Shown: piece after piece, positions 41,966-51,300 of the stretch
Layout of the letters: every line of letters begins with the position of its first letter
How positions within the stretch are numbered: the first letter of the stretch is position 1
From: Saccharothrix australiensis
Lineage (GTDB): Bacteria > Actinomycetota > Actinomycetes > Mycobacteriales > Pseudonocardiaceae
Length of the DNA: 64,000 bases
Direction of reading: 5' to 3'
Assembly: GCF_003634935.1 (NCBI RefSeq)
Contig: NZ_RBXO01000001.1
Coordinates: forward strand, 1,761,501-1,825,500
Notes under the pieces: generated by a model
What the model was told of the DNA's origin: nothing
Database searches by the model: none
The model's input: the letters and a program-made list of their open reading frames with translations, nothing else
Made by a program: the position numbers and the translations under genes

Positions 41966-44119
41966 GTGGCCGACACCGCTGACACCACGCCGCAGGCGGG
42001 CCACGCCGCGGCTGACGCCCAGTCCAAGTTCGCCGTGCCCGACGGCGCGGTGCTCGCCCTGCTCGGTTCGCGCGACGAGAACCTCCGGCTGGCGGAGGAG
42101 CTGCTCGACGCCGACGTGCACGTGCGCGGCAACGAGATCACCCTGACCGGCCCGCCCGCCGACGTGGCGTTCGCCGAGCGCGTGTTCGGCGAGCTGATCA
42201 CGCTCGCCGGCCGCGGCCAGGAGGTCGGCCCGGACACGGTCCGCCGCACCGTCGCGATGCTGTCCGCGGGCACCACCGAGTCGCCCGCCGAGGTGCTCAG
42301 CCTCGACATCATCTCGCGCCGCGGCCGCACCATCCGCCCGAAGACGCTGAACCAGAAGCACTACGTCGACGCGATCGACCAGCACACCGTGGTGTTCGGC
42401 ATCGGGCCGGCGGGCACCGGCAAGACGTACCTGGCGATGGCGAAGGCCGTGCAGGCGCTCCAGGCCAAGCAGGTCAACCGGATCATCCTCACCCGCCCGG
42501 CGGTGGAGGCGGGCGAGCGGCTGGGCTACCTGCCCGGCACGCTCTACGAGAAGATCGACCCCTACCTGCGCCCCCTGTACGACGCGCTGCACGACATGGT
42601 GGACCCGGAGTCGATCCCGCGCCTGACCCAGGCGGGCACCATCGAGGTCGCGCCGCTGGCCTACATGCGCGGCCGGGCGCAGCCGGTCACCACGAACGTG
42701 CTCACGCCCGACGGCTTCCGGCCCATCGGTGACCTGGCGGTCGGTGACCTGGTCATCGGGTCGAACGGCGAGCCGACGCCCGTGCTGGGCGTGTACCCGC
42801 AGGGCGAGAAGGACATCTACCGCGTCTCGGCGCAGGACGGCGCGTCCACCCTGTGCTGCGGTGAGCACCTCTGGACCGTGCGGACCGCCGCCGACCGCCG
42901 TCGCGGCAAGCCCTGGCGCGTCCTCGAAACCAGGGAGATGATCGGCGACCTGCGCGCGGCGCACGCCCGCCGGTACGAGCTGCCGCTGCTCACCGCACCG
43001 GTCCGCCGGCCGGCGCGCGAGGTGCCGGTGGACCCGTACGCGCTCGGGTTGCTCCTCGGCGACGGCTGCCTGACGGGGAAGACCGCGCCGGCGTTCGCCG
43101 GCCGGGACCCGGAGCTGATCCCGGCGCTGGAGGCGGCGCTGCCGGGCGTCGGGGTGCGGTGGCACGGGCGCGCCGACTACGCGCTGGACCGCGTGCGGTC
43201 CGCCGGCGACGTCGTCACGCTGGAGAACCCGGTCACCGGGGCGCTGCGCGCGCTCGGCCTGCTCGGCGCCCGCGCGCACACCGAGTTCGTCCCGCGGGAC
43301 TACCTCGACAACAGCCCGGAGGTCCGGCTCGCGGTCCTCCAAGGGCTGCTCGACGCGGCCGGCGGCCCGGTCGCGCAGCTCGGCCGCACCCGCCGCGTGC
43401 AGTACACGACCACCTCGCGCGCGTTGCGGGACGACGTGCTCGACCTGGTCCGGTCGCTGGGCGGGGTCGCCTACGCCCGCCGCCGCCCGGCCGCGGGCCG
43501 GTCGCCCGGCCGCGTCGCGGGTCGCCCGGTGGCGCACCGGCACGACACGTACGTCCTCGACATCCGGCTCCCCGACGGCGTCGAGCCGTTCCGCCTCGAC
43601 CGCAAGCGGCGGAAGTACCACGCGTCCGGCGGCGGGCGGCCGATGCGGTTCATCGACGCCATCGAGCCCGCCGGGCGCGCCGAGGCGGTGTGCATCCAGG
43701 TCGCGGCGGCCGACTCGCTGTACGTCACCGAGGACTACCTGCTGACGCACAACACGCTCAACGACGCGTTCATCATCCTGGACGAGGCGCAGAACACCAC
43801 GCCCGAGCAGATGAAGATGTTCCTCACCCGCCTCGGGTTCGGCTCCAAGATCGTGGTGACCGGCGACATCACCCAGGTCGACCTGCCCGGCGGGCAGCGG
43901 TCCGGGCTCAAGGTCGTCAAGGACATCCTCGAAGGCGTCGACGACGTCCACTTCTCCGTCCTGACCAGCAGCGACGTGGTCCGCCACCGGCTGGTCGCGG
44001 ACATCGTGGACGCCTACGAGAAGTGGCAGGTCGAGCAGGACGAGCGCGACCTGGGCGACGACCGGGCGCACCACGCCGGACCCGGTGCGCGGTCGCGAGG
44101 GCACCGCCGGGGACGATAG
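41966..44119 (+). CDS. phoH: PhoH-family P-loop ATPase interrupted by an intein
   Basis: 717 residues as translated. The PhoH host has an N-terminal KH-like/RNA-binding part and Walker A GPAGTGKT (147-154). Its sequence then breaks after MRGR (237) and resumes at [14 protein letters not shown] (597 on; Walker B ILDEAQ), giving a spliced host of 358 residues, the usual PhoH length. PhoH proteins are RNA helicase or nuclease-associated ATPases. It is followed closely by ybeY, a conserved pairing in rRNA and RNA quality control. GTG 41966 has GAGG 6 nt upstream; TAGCAT (41903-41908) is a plausible -10. Confidence 0.95.
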   Translation: MADTADTTPQAGHAAADAQSKFAVPDGAVLALLGSRDENLRLAEELLDADVHVRGNEITLTGPPADVAFAERVFGELITLAGRGQEVGPDTVRRTVAMLSAGTTESPAEVLSLDIISRRGRTIRPKTLNQKHYVDAIDQHTVVFGIGPAGTGKTYLAMAKAVQALQAKQVNRIILTRPAVEAGERLGYLPGTLYEKIDPYLRPLYDALHDMVDPESIPRLTQAGTIEVAPLAYMRGRAQPVTTNVLTPDGFRPIGDLAVGDLVIGSNGEPTPVLGVYPQGEKDIYRVSAQDGASTLCCGEHLWTVRTAADRRRGKPWRVLETREMIGDLRAAHARRYELPLLTAPVRRPAREVPVDPYALGLLLGDGCLTGKTAPAFAGRDPELIPALEAALPGVGVRWHGRADYALDRVRSAGDVVTLENPVTGALRALGLLGARAHTEFVPRDYLDNSPEVRLAVLQGLLDAAGGPVAQLGRTRRVQYTTTSRALRDDVLDLVRSLGGVAYARRRPAAGRSPGRVAGRPVAHRHDTYVLDIRLPDGVEPFRLDRKRRKYHASGGGRPMRFIDAIEPAGRAEAVCIQVAAADSLYVTEDYLLTHNTLNDAFIILDEAQNTTPEQMKMFLTRLGFGSKIVVTGDITQVDLPGGQRSGLKVVKDILEGVDDVHFSVLTSSDVVRHRLVADIVDAYEKWQVEQDERDLGDDRAHHAGPGARSRGHRRGR
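42677..43753 (+). mobile_element. Class-3 intein with LAGLIDADG-type homing endonuclease domain
   Basis: 359 residues (Ala238 to Asn596), in frame between host residues MRGR and TLND. The N-terminal residue is Ala, not Cys or Ser. Class-3 residues are visible: Trp303 in block B (EHLWTV), Cys576 in block F (AVCIQV), Thr594 in block G (LLTHN), with +1 Thr597. The endonuclease insert has motif 1 [12 protein letters not shown] (Asp366 kept) and motif 2 [11 protein letters not shown], where the second catalytic Asp is replaced by Ala465. Splicing is therefore likely, but double-strand cleavage is doubtful. Confidence 0.92.
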
Positions 44120-44124
44120 GCGCC

Positions 44125-44679
44125 GTGAGCATCGAGATCGCGAACGAGTCGGGCGTGACCGTGGACGAGCCGTCCATCGTCTCCGCCGCCCGATTCGCGC
44201 TGGACCGGATGGGCGTGAGCCCCTTGGCCGAGCTGTCCGTCCTGCTGGTGGAGCTGGACGTGATGGCGGACCTGCACCAGCGGTGGATGGACCTGCCGGG
44301 ACCGACGGACGTCATGGCGTTCCCGATGGACGAGCTGGACTCGGCCCGCCGACCCGACGCGGCGGGCCTCGGCCCGGCGCTGCTCGGCGACATCGTGCTG
44401 TGCCCGGCGTTCGCCAAGGACCAGGCGAAGAAGGCCGGCCACAGCCTGCTCGACGAGCTGCACCTGCTCACCGTGCACGGCGTGCTGCACCTGCTGGGCT
44501 ACGACCACGCCGAGCCCGCCGAGGAGCGCGAGATGTTCACCCTCCAGAACCGCATCCTGGGCGACTTCCGCACCGCGACCGCCGAGGCCGAGCGCACCGC
44601 CGCGCAGCGCGAGGCCGATTCCAAGCTGCTCGGGGCGGTGGGCCTGGAGGACTCCGACAGGCCCGACCCGACCGCCTGA
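44125..44679 (+). CDS. ybeY: Endoribonuclease YbeY
   Basis: 184 residues. Zinc motif [20 protein letters not shown] (H-x3-H-x5-H) is intact; [10 protein letters not shown] and LLGDIVLCP are family markers. It acts in 16S rRNA 3'-end maturation and ribosome quality control. GTG 44125 is 5 nt after the phoH stop. The C-terminal 30 residues are an acidic/basic extension. Confidence 0.95.
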   Translation: MSIEIANESGVTVDEPSIVSAARFALDRMGVSPLAELSVLLVELDVMADLHQRWMDLPGPTDVMAFPMDELDSARRPDAAGLGPALLGDIVLCPAFAKDQAKKAGHSLLDELHLLTVHGVLHLLGYDHAEPAEEREMFTLQNRILGDFRTATAEAERTAAQREADSKLLGAVGLEDSDRPDPTA

Positions 44680-44689
44680 GGCGGCCACC

Positions 44690-45991
44690 GTGTCGGGGGA
44701 CTCCACCAGTCTCATCGCGCTGGCGGTCGCGCTCGTGCTGGCGGCGGGCGCGTTCGCGGGCGCGGACGCCGCGCTGGGCACCGTGTCGCGGGCCCGCGTC
44801 GAGGCGCTCCAGCGGCAGGGCCGGTCGGGCGCGCGGCAGCTCATCCAGGTGCTCGCGGACCGGCCGCGGCACGTCAACCTGCTGCTGTTGCTGCGCCTGG
44901 GCTGCGAGCTGTCGGCGACGGTGCTGGTGACGGTCGTGTGCCTGCGCCTGATCGCCACCGGCTGGGTGGCCGTGCTGGTCGCGGGCCTCAGCATGCTGGT
45001 CGTGTCGTACGTGCTGGTCGGCGTCGGCCCGCGCACGATCGGCCGCCAGCACCCGTACGCGGTGAGCCTGGTCGCGGCGGCGCCGATCCGGGTGCTCGGC
45101 CGGGTGCTGGGACCGCTGTCGCGGCTGCTGATCCTCGTGGGCAACGCCATCACACCGGGTCGCGGCTTCCGCGAGGGCCCGTTCTCGTCCGAGGTCGAGC
45201 TGCGCGAGCTGGTCGACATGGCGCAGGAGCGCGGCGTCGTGGACGAGGGCGAGCGCGAGATGATCCACTCGGTGTTCGAGCTGGGCGACACGATCGCGCG
45301 CGAGGTGATGGTGCCGCGCACCGAGATCGTGTGGATCGAGCAGATCAAGTCGGTGCGGCAGGCGCTGGCGCTGTCGCTGCGCACCGGCTACACGCGGGTG
45401 CCGGTGATCGGCGAGAGCGTGGACGACATCGTCGGCGTGGTGAACCTGAAGGACCTGGTGCGGCGGACGCTGGCCGAGGAGCCGAACGGCGCGGTGGTCG
45501 CGGACGTCATGAAGCCGGCCTCGTTCATCCCCGACTCGAAGCCCATCGCCGACCTGCTGCGCGAGATGCAGCTGTCCCGCAACCACCTGGCGATCGTGGT
45601 GGACGAGTACGGCGGCACGGCGGGCCTGCTGACCATCGAGGACATCCTGGAGGAGATCGTCGGCGAGATCACCGACGAGTCGGACACGGACGACCGGCCG
45701 CCGGTGGAGCACCTGACCGACGGCTCGGTCCGGGTGAGCGCCCGGCTGCCGGTGGACGACCTGGACGCCCTGTTCGGCACCGAGCTGGACGACCACGAGG
45801 TGGAGACGGTGGGCGGGCTCCTGGCGCAGCGCCTCGGCCGGGTGCCGCTGCCCGGCACGGAGGCGGAGATCGCGGGCCTGCGGATGCGGGCCGAGGGCGG
45901 CAAGGACGAACGGGGGCGGATGCGCATCACGACGGTGCTCGTCCGCCAGGTGAACGGCGACCACGGCGCGGAGGGAACACCCGGTGACTGA
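44690..45991 (+). CDS. CNNM/CorC-like transporter (DUF21, CBS pair, CorC/HlyC domain)
   Basis: 433 residues. DUF21 membrane domain (about 1-140, four hydrophobic segments), CBS pair (REVMVPRTEIVWIEQ; VADVMKPASFIPDSKPI; VVDEYGGTAGLLTIEDILEEIVGEI) and C-terminal CorC/HlyC domain. Members export Mg2+ or act in divalent-cation homeostasis; the actinobacterial orthologue sits between ybeY and era. GTG 44690; the end overlaps the next gene by 8 nt. Confidence 0.93.
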   Translation: MSGDSTSLIALAVALVLAAGAFAGADAALGTVSRARVEALQRQGRSGARQLIQVLADRPRHVNLLLLLRLGCELSATVLVTVVCLRLIATGWVAVLVAGLSMLVVSYVLVGVGPRTIGRQHPYAVSLVAAAPIRVLGRVLGPLSRLLILVGNAITPGRGFREGPFSSEVELRELVDMAQERGVVDEGEREMIHSVFELGDTIAREVMVPRTEIVWIEQIKSVRQALALSLRTGYTRVPVIGESVDDIVGVVNLKDLVRRTLAEEPNGAVVADVMKPASFIPDSKPIADLLREMQLSRNHLAIVVDEYGGTAGLLTIEDILEEIVGEITDESDTDDRPPVEHLTDGSVRVSARLPVDDLDALFGTELDDHEVETVGGLLAQRLGRVPLPGTEAEIAGLRMRAEGGKDERGRMRITTVLVRQVNGDHGAEGTPGD

Positions 45992-46343
45992 CCTGCACCC
46001 GCTCGACCCCGAGGACGAGAAGATCATCACGCTGGCGCGGTCGGCGCGGGCCCGCACGGGCGCGGCGGAGGGCGCGGCGGTCCGGGACACCGACGGCCGC
46101 ACCTACGCGGCGACCACGGTGGGCCTGCCGTCCCTGCGCCTGACGGCGCTCCAGGCGGCGGTGGCGGCGGCCGTGTCCAGCGGGGCGGAGGGCCTGGAGG
46201 CGGCGGCCGTGGTGACGGCGGCCGACGCGGTGGACGCCGGCTCGGTGGCCGCGGTGCGCGACCTGACCGCCACCGCGCCCGTGTTCCGGGCCGACCCGTC
46301 CGGCGCGCTGGTCGACACCGTGGCCGTGCCGGACGCCGGGTAG
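45984..46343 (+). CDS. Cytidine-deaminase-fold-like conserved protein without active-site motifs
   Basis: 119 residues. The pattern resembles cytidine deaminase (ARSARARTGAAEGAAVRDTDGRTY, GLPSLRLTALQAAVAAAVSSGA), but the zinc residues (HAE and PCxxC) are absent, and there is no Cys at all. It corresponds in position to Rv2365c of M. tuberculosis. GTG 45984 with GGAGGG upstream. Probably a structural or regulatory relic of the deaminase fold (inference). Confidence 0.75.
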   Translation: MTDLHPLDPEDEKIITLARSARARTGAAEGAAVRDTDGRTYAATTVGLPSLRLTALQAAVAAAVSSGAEGLEAAAVVTAADAVDAGSVAAVRDLTATAPVFRADPSGALVDTVAVPDAG

Positions 46344-46690
46344 TGGCGCGGGTGGGTCGTGCGGTGGCGCACGTGACGGTGTGCCGCGCCTGCTGCTGCG
46401 GCACCGTGAAGAAGCACCCGGACTACGACCACGAGGGGCAGCTGCACCGCCTGCGCGCCCTGGCCGCCGGGTCCGGCGGCCGGGTCCGCGTGCGCACGGC
46501 GGACTGCCTGGACACCTGCGAGAACTCGAACGTCGTCGTGGTGAAGCCGCCGGGCGGGCAGCCGGTGTGGCTGGGGTTCGTGCTGCATGACGCGGTGATG
46601 GACGACCTGGAGCGCTGGCTGGCCGACGGCGGCCCGCTGCCGGCGACCCTGGAGCTGAACCGCATCCCGTCGCCCGCGCGGCGGGGCTGA
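46343..46690 (+). CDS. Thioredoxin-like [2Fe-2S] ferredoxin-type protein
   Basis: 115 residues. VTVCRACCCGTVKKHPDYDH and RTADCLDTCENSNVVVVKPP place Cys residues as in thioredoxin-fold [2Fe-2S] ferredoxins (two N-terminal, two later). GTG 46343 overlaps the previous stop by one base; a GTG at 46361 is a shorter alternative. Role unknown. It is not part of the mycobacterial version of this operon. Confidence 0.8.
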   Translation: MARVGRAVAHVTVCRACCCGTVKKHPDYDHEGQLHRLRALAAGSGGRVRVRTADCLDTCENSNVVVVKPPGGQPVWLGFVLHDAVMDDLERWLADGGPLPATLELNRIPSPARRG

Positions 46691-46814
46691 GGCGGTCACC
46701 GGCCCGGTCCGGGCGGCTCGACGGGCGCGACGCCGGCCGACCCGGCGCGGTGGCGGCCCGGCGCCCGCGAGGGGCGGAGGGGCCGCGCTCGACGGCGGCG
46801 GGGACAATGGGCGG

Positions 46815-47711
46815 ATGGATGGTTACCGCTCCGGGTTCGCGTGTTTCGTCGGCCGCCCCAACGCCGGCAAGTCGACGTTGACCAACGCGCTGGTCGGCAC
46901 CAAGGTCGCGATCACCTCCAGCAAGCCGCAGACCACCCGGCACACCATCCGCGGCATCGTGCACCGCGCCGACGGGCAGTTGGTGCTCGTGGACACGCCC
47001 GGCCTGCACCGGCCGCGCACGCTGCTCGGCCAGCGGCTCAACGACCTCGTCCGCGAGACGTGGTCCGAGGTCGACGTCGTCGGCTTCTGCGTGCCCGCCG
47101 ACCAGAAGGTCGGCCCCGGTGACCGCTTCATCGCGGCCGAGCTGGAGAAGATCGCCAAGCGGACGCCGGTCATCGGCATCGTCACCAAGACCGACCTCGT
47201 CGGCCAGGAGCAGGTGGCCGAGCAGCTGCTCGCGCTCCAGCGGGTGATGGAGTTCGCCGAGTTCGTCCCGGTCTCCGCGCAGCGCGGCTACCAGGTCGAC
47301 ACGCTGGCGGACCTGCTGGTCGGGAAGCTGCCCGAGGGGCCGCCGCTGTACCCGGACGGCGAGCTGACCGACGAGCCCGAGCAGACCCTGGTCGCCGAGC
47401 TGATCCGGGAGGCCGCCCTGGAGGGCGTGCGGGACGAGCTGCCGCACTCGATCGCCGTGGTCGTGGAGGAGATGCTGCCCCGCGAGGGGCGGGACGACCT
47501 GGTGGACGTGCACGCCAACGTGTTCGTGGAGCGGCCCAGCCAGAAGGCGATCATCCTGGGCCACCGCGGCGAACGCCTCAAGCAGGTCGGCATCACCGCG
47601 CGCAAGCACATCGAGAAGCTGCTCGGCACCCGCGTGTACCTCGACCTGCACATCAAGATCGCGAAGGACTGGCAGCGCGACCCCAAGCAGCTCCGTAGAC
47701 TGGGCTTCTGA
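46815..47711 (+). CDS. era: Ribosome-assembly GTPase Era
   Basis: 298 residues: GRPNAGKSTLTNAL (G1), RGIVHRADGQLVLVDTPG (G2-G3), TKTDLV (G4) and a C-terminal KH domain (GHRGERLKQVGITARKHIEKLLGTRVYLDLHIKI, in parts). It binds the 16S rRNA 3' end. ATG 46815 follows GACAAT by 6 nt (leaderless). Confidence 0.96.
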   Translation: MDGYRSGFACFVGRPNAGKSTLTNALVGTKVAITSSKPQTTRHTIRGIVHRADGQLVLVDTPGLHRPRTLLGQRLNDLVRETWSEVDVVGFCVPADQKVGPGDRFIAAELEKIAKRTPVIGIVTKTDLVGQEQVAEQLLALQRVMEFAEFVPVSAQRGYQVDTLADLLVGKLPEGPPLYPDGELTDEPEQTLVAELIREAALEGVRDELPHSIAVVVEEMLPREGRDDLVDVHANVFVERPSQKAIILGHRGERLKQVGITARKHIEKLLGTRVYLDLHIKIAKDWQRDPKQLRRLGF

Positions 47712-47798
47712 GGACCGGGCCGCCGGCGGGGCGGGGCCGCGGGGTGAGGGGCGACCGCGGGTCGCGACGGCTGAGGCGACTGGGGTTGCGACGGGATC

Positions 47799-48551
47799 AT
47801 GGCCAACCTGTACCGGGACACGGGAGTGGTCCTCCGGGTGCAGAAGCTCGGTGAGGCCGACCGCATCATCACGCTGCTGACCCGGAAGCACGGCAAGGTG
47901 CGCGCGGTCGCCAAGGGCGTGCGGCGCACGTCCTCGCGGTTCGGCGCGCGGCTGGAGCCGTTCGGGCACGTCGACGTGCAGTTCTACCCGGGCCGCTCGC
48001 TGGACGTGGTGACGCAGGTGCAGACGGTGGACGCGTTCGGCGTCGACCTGGTGGCCGACTACCAGCGCTACACGGCCGCGTGCGCCGTCCTGGAGACCGC
48101 CGACCGGCTCACCGCCGAGGAGGGCGAGCCGGCGCTGCGCCTGTACCTGCTGGTCACCGGGGCGCTGCGGGCGCTCGCCGCCAGGGAGCGGGACGCCTCG
48201 CTCATCCTCGACGCGTTCCTGATGCGCGCGATGGCGTTCGCGGGCTGGGCGCCGGCCGTGGACGAGTGCGCCCGCTGCGGCGACCCCGGGCCGCACCGGG
48301 CGTTCAACGTGCACGCGGGCGGCCTGGTGTGCCCGAACTGCCGCCCGGCGGGCAGCGCCGCGCCCAACCAGGACACGCTGCGGCTGCTCGGCGCGCTGCT
48401 GCACGGCGACTGGGACGTCGTGGACGGCATCCCGAACGCCCAGCGCCGCGAGGCGAGCGGCCTGGTCGCCGCGCACCTCCAGTGGCACCTCGAACGGCAG
48501 CTCCGGTCGCTGCCGTTGGTCGAGCGCAAGGCGCCCCTGACCGACGGATAG
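47799..48551 (+). CDS. recO: DNA repair protein RecO
   Basis: 250 residues: OB-fold N-terminus ([25 protein letters not shown]) and a C-terminal helical domain with zinc ligands CARCG and CPNC. It loads RecA with RecR onto SSB-coated DNA. ATG 47799, 87 nt after era; amiA2, present between them in mycobacteria, is missing here. Confidence 0.94.
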   Translation: MANLYRDTGVVLRVQKLGEADRIITLLTRKHGKVRAVAKGVRRTSSRFGARLEPFGHVDVQFYPGRSLDVVTQVQTVDAFGVDLVADYQRYTAACAVLETADRLTAEEGEPALRLYLLVTGALRALAARERDASLILDAFLMRAMAFAGWAPAVDECARCGDPGPHRAFNVHAGGLVCPNCRPAGSAAPNQDTLRLLGALLHGDWDVVDGIPNAQRREASGLVAAHLQWHLERQLRSLPLVERKAPLTDG

Positions 48552-48631
48552 AGTCGCCTGCCGCACGCAACGCACGCGTCCCGGCCCGCACTCCGGGACC
48601 GCCTCCGCCCCAGACCTCCGAGAGGACCGCC

Positions 48632-49495
48632 ATGCTCCGCCGACGGCGGGCCGAACGCGTCCAGCGCGTTCCCCGACCCCCGGAACCGCACCCCTCCGGC
48701 GCGACCCCGCCCGCGATCCCGGCCGACCTCGTGCCCAAGCACATCGCGATCGTCATGGACGGCAACGGGCGCTGGGCCAATCAGCGCGGCCTGTCCCGCA
48801 TCGAGGGGCACAAGCGCGGCGAGGCCGTCGTCGTGGAGGTCGCCAAGGGCGCGATCGAGCTGGGCGTGCGGTGGCTGTCGCTGTACGCGTTCTCCACCGA
48901 GAACTGGCGGCGCAGCCCCGAGGAGGTCCGCTTCCTGATGGGCTTCAGCCGCGACGTGATCCACCACCGCACCGACGAGCTGGACGAGCTGGGCGTCCGG
49001 GTGCGCTGGGCGGGCCGCCGGCCGAGGCTGTGGCGCAGCGTCATCAAGGAGCTGGAGGTCGCCGAGGAGCGCACGCGCGACAACACCGTGCTGAACCTGG
49101 CGATGTGCATCAACTACGGCGGGCGGGCCGAGGTCGGCGACGCGGCCCGCGAGATCGCCCGGCTCGCCGCCGCCGGCCGGATCAACCCGGAGAAGGTCGA
49201 CGAGCGCACCGTCGCCAAGTACCTGTACCAGCCGGAGATGCCGGACGTGGACCTGTTCATCCGCCCGTCCGGCGAGCAGCGCACGTCGAACTTCCTGCTG
49301 TGGCAGTCGGCGTACGCCGAGCTGGTGTTCCAGGACATCCTGTGGCCCGACTTCGACCGGCTGGACCTGTGGCGGGCGTGCGAGCAGTTCGCGCGGCGCG
49401 ACCGGCGGTTCGGCGGCGCCGTCGACAAGCCGGACGACCCCCTGTTCGACGAGCCCGCCGACGACCCCGCCGACGACCCCGAGGAGAACCGGTGA
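48632..49495 (+). CDS. uppS: Isoprenyl transferase (long-chain cis-prenyl diphosphate synthase)
   Basis: 287 residues. [27 protein letters not shown] is the catalytic Asp/FPP site; [17 protein letters not shown] and [25 protein letters not shown] are family motifs. It makes undecaprenyl or decaprenyl diphosphate, the lipid carrier for cell-wall synthesis. ATG 48632 behind GAGAGGA. The C-terminus is acidic ([10 protein letters not shown]). It overlaps the next gene by 4 nt. Confidence 0.95.
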   Translation: MLRRRRAERVQRVPRPPEPHPSGATPPAIPADLVPKHIAIVMDGNGRWANQRGLSRIEGHKRGEAVVVEVAKGAIELGVRWLSLYAFSTENWRRSPEEVRFLMGFSRDVIHHRTDELDELGVRVRWAGRRPRLWRSVIKELEVAEERTRDNTVLNLAMCINYGGRAEVGDAAREIARLAAAGRINPEKVDERTVAKYLYQPEMPDVDLFIRPSGEQRTSNFLLWQSAYAELVFQDILWPDFDRLDLWRACEQFARRDRRFGGAVDKPDDPLFDEPADDPADDPEENR

Positions 49496-49920
49496 CCGAC
49501 GACGACGCCGCGGTGACGGCGGAACTGCTCACCGCCGCCCGCGAGGCGCTGGAGATGTTCCACGAGGTGCACGTGGACGACGACGGCGCGCTGAGCTTCC
49601 GGCACGGCGAGGTGCCGTGCGCGGTGCAGGCGATGCGGCTCGCCGAGGGGCTGACCGTGCTGAGCCTGACCTGCGTGGTGGCGTGGGACCTGCCCGAGGA
49701 GCCGAGGCTGGCCGTGTCGGCGGCCGAGCGCGCGGGTCAGGGCCTGTTCGGCACGCTGGGCGTGGTGCACACCGCGCGGGGCATGGACGTGACCCTGCGG
49801 TACGCGTTCCCGGCGGAGGGCCTGCGCGCGGAACCGCTGAGCACCCTGCTCATGCTGGTGGTCTCGACGGCGTCCCAGCTGCGCGCGGAGCTGCTGGCGA
49901 GCGTGGAAGGCGGAGCCTGA
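49492..49920 (+). CDS. Conserved actinobacterial protein next to uppS (YbjN-like?)
   Basis: 142 residues: [45 protein letters not shown] (quoted in parts), alternating alpha/beta of the kind found in YbjN or type-III-chaperone-like folds. The M. tuberculosis gene in this slot (Rv2360c) is also a small unknown. GTGA overlap with uppS. No catalytic motif. Confidence 0.75.
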   Translation: MTDDDAAVTAELLTAAREALEMFHEVHVDDDGALSFRHGEVPCAVQAMRLAEGLTVLSLTCVVAWDLPEEPRLAVSAAERAGQGLFGTLGVVHTARGMDVTLRYAFPAEGLRAEPLSTLLMLVVSTASQLRAELLASVEGGA

Positions 49921-50192
49921 TGGGCGGCGTGATCGTGTACGAGCCGGACGACGACACCGACGTCGCGGGCCTGCCCTGGGCGATCACCTTCGAGGCGTCG
50001 GCGGGCGAGGACTGGGACTCGTTCGTGTGCGGCCCCTACGAGCGCGACGAGGCGGTGGCGCTGGCCGAGTCCGTGCTCCAGGAGGGCCGGGGCGTGACGG
50101 CCGTCGTGGAGCCGCTGCTGCCGGTGCGCAGCGCGATGGACGTGCTGTCGACCATCGACGAGCTGCGCGAAGAGGTGGAAGACCCGACGTAG
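49920..50192 (+). CDS. Small acidic hypothetical protein, 90 aa
   Basis: Starts within the TGATG overlap of the previous stop. Soluble, acidic, begins [14 protein letters not shown]; no family recognised. The co-directional overlap and normal codon use support it as the last gene of the uppS operon. Confidence 0.7.
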   Translation: MGGVIVYEPDDDTDVAGLPWAITFEASAGEDWDSFVCGPYERDEAVALAESVLQEGRGVTAVVEPLLPVRSAMDVLSTIDELREEVEDPT

Positions 50193-50280
50193 GCGGGCGG
50201 TTCGCGCGCGGGGACGGCGCTCGGCGGGCGGCGGGGGACCGACGGAGGTCGGTTCGGCGGCGCGGGCGGATCCTGGCATC

Positions 50281-50309
50281 ATCTCGAAAGTGACAATCAC
50301 TGGCGAGAT
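50281..50309. promoter_or_regulatory. 29-bp palindromic operator over a leaderless start (Zur candidate)
   Basis: ATCTCG-aa-AGTGA-CAA-TCACT-gg-CGAGAT: all arm bases pair except one dinucleotide on each side. CATCAT (50277-50282) is a -10 with 7 nt to GTG 50290, so the operator covers the transcription start. Binding here would repress directly. Zur is encoded 1.9 kb away; assignment is inference. Confidence 0.65.
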
Positions 50310-51300
50310 CCGGGGGTCGCGGCCGCGCCGCACACCGCCCCGCCTGCGGGTCACCTCCCTCGAAGTGCTGTGCGTGGTGCTCGTGGTGGCCCTGGTGTTC
50401 CAGGACTGGCTGGTGGCCGCGCTGGACGCGCCGGTGCTGCGCACGGCGTCCACGGTCTTCGTGGCGGTCTGCGTGCAGGCGATGCCGTTCCTGGTGTTCG
50501 GCGTGCTCATCAGCGGCGCGATCGCGGCGTTCGTGCCCGCGAGCGCCCTGCGGAGGCTGCTGCCGAAGAAGACCGCGCTCGCGGTGCCCGTGGCCGGCGT
50601 CGCCGGTGTCGCGCTGCCCGGCTGCGAGTGCGCGTCGGTGCCGGTCGCGCGCCGGCTCATGCAGCAGGGCGTGGCCCCCGCGGTGGCGCTGTCGTTCCTG
50701 CTGGCCGCGCCCGCGGTGAACCCGATCGTGCTGGTGTCGACCGCCGTGGCGTTCCGGGACGCGCCGCTGATGGTCCCGGCGCGGTTCGTCGGCTCGCTGC
50801 TCACCGCCGTCGTCATGGGGTGGCTGTGGACGCGGTTCGGCAAGGCCGGGTGGATCGCGGAACGGGCCCTGCGCCGGCTGCCGGACCGCGACGGCACGTC
50901 CCGGTGGGTCGTGTTCGCCGAGACCGCCCGCCACGACCTCGTGGAGGCGGGCGGGTTCCTGGTGCTCGGCGGCGTGTTCGCGGCGGCGTTCAACGTGCTG
51001 GTCCCGGCCGCGTGGCTGGAGGCGCTGGGCGCGCAGCTCGTGCTGGGCGTCCTGGTGATGGCGCTGCTGGCGGTCGTGCTGGCGCTGTGCAGCGAGGCGG
51101 ACGCGTTCGTGGCGGTGTCCATGACCGCGCTGCCGCTGCTGCCCCGGCTGGTGTTCCTGGTGGTCGGCCCGGCGGTGGACGTGAAGCTCGTCGCGCTCCA
51201 GGCGGGTGCGTTCGGGCGGTCGTTCGCGGCGCGGTTCGCGCCCGTGACGTTCGTCGTGGCGATCGCGAGCGCGCTCGCGGCGGGGGTGGTGTTCCTGTGA
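50290..51300 (+). CDS. Permease of the DUF318/UPF0718 (ArsP-like) family
   Basis: 336 residues, eight or so membrane helices, with the family's conserved GVALPGCECASVPVARRLM and FLLAAPAVNPIVLVSTAVA, and later LALCSEADAFVAVSM. Relatives move metals or arsenicals; in actinobacteria this permease and the following TIGR03943 protein form a pair often linked to zinc. Leaderless GTG inside the palindrome. Overlaps the next gene by 4 nt. Confidence 0.87.
   Translation: MTITGEIRGSRPRRTPPRLRVTSLEVLCVVLVVALVFQDWLVAALDAPVLRTASTVFVAVCVQAMPFLVFGVLISGAIAAFVPASALRRLLPKKTALAVPVAGVAGVALPGCECASVPVARRLMQQGVAPAVALSFLLAAPAVNPIVLVSTAVAFRDAPLMVPARFVGSLLTAVVMGWLWTRFGKAGWIAERALRRLPDRDGTSRWVVFAETARHDLVEAGGFLVLGGVFAAAFNVLVPAAWLEALGAQLVLGVLVMALLAVVLALCSEADAFVAVSMTALPLLPRLVFLVVGPAVDVKLVALQAGAFGRSFAARFAPVTFVVAIASALAAGVVFL

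Noticed and set aside
42677..43753. Reading the phoH insert as a new enzymatic domain
   Set aside because: Terminal splicing motifs, LAGLIDADG pieces and seamless host flanks identify it as an intein.
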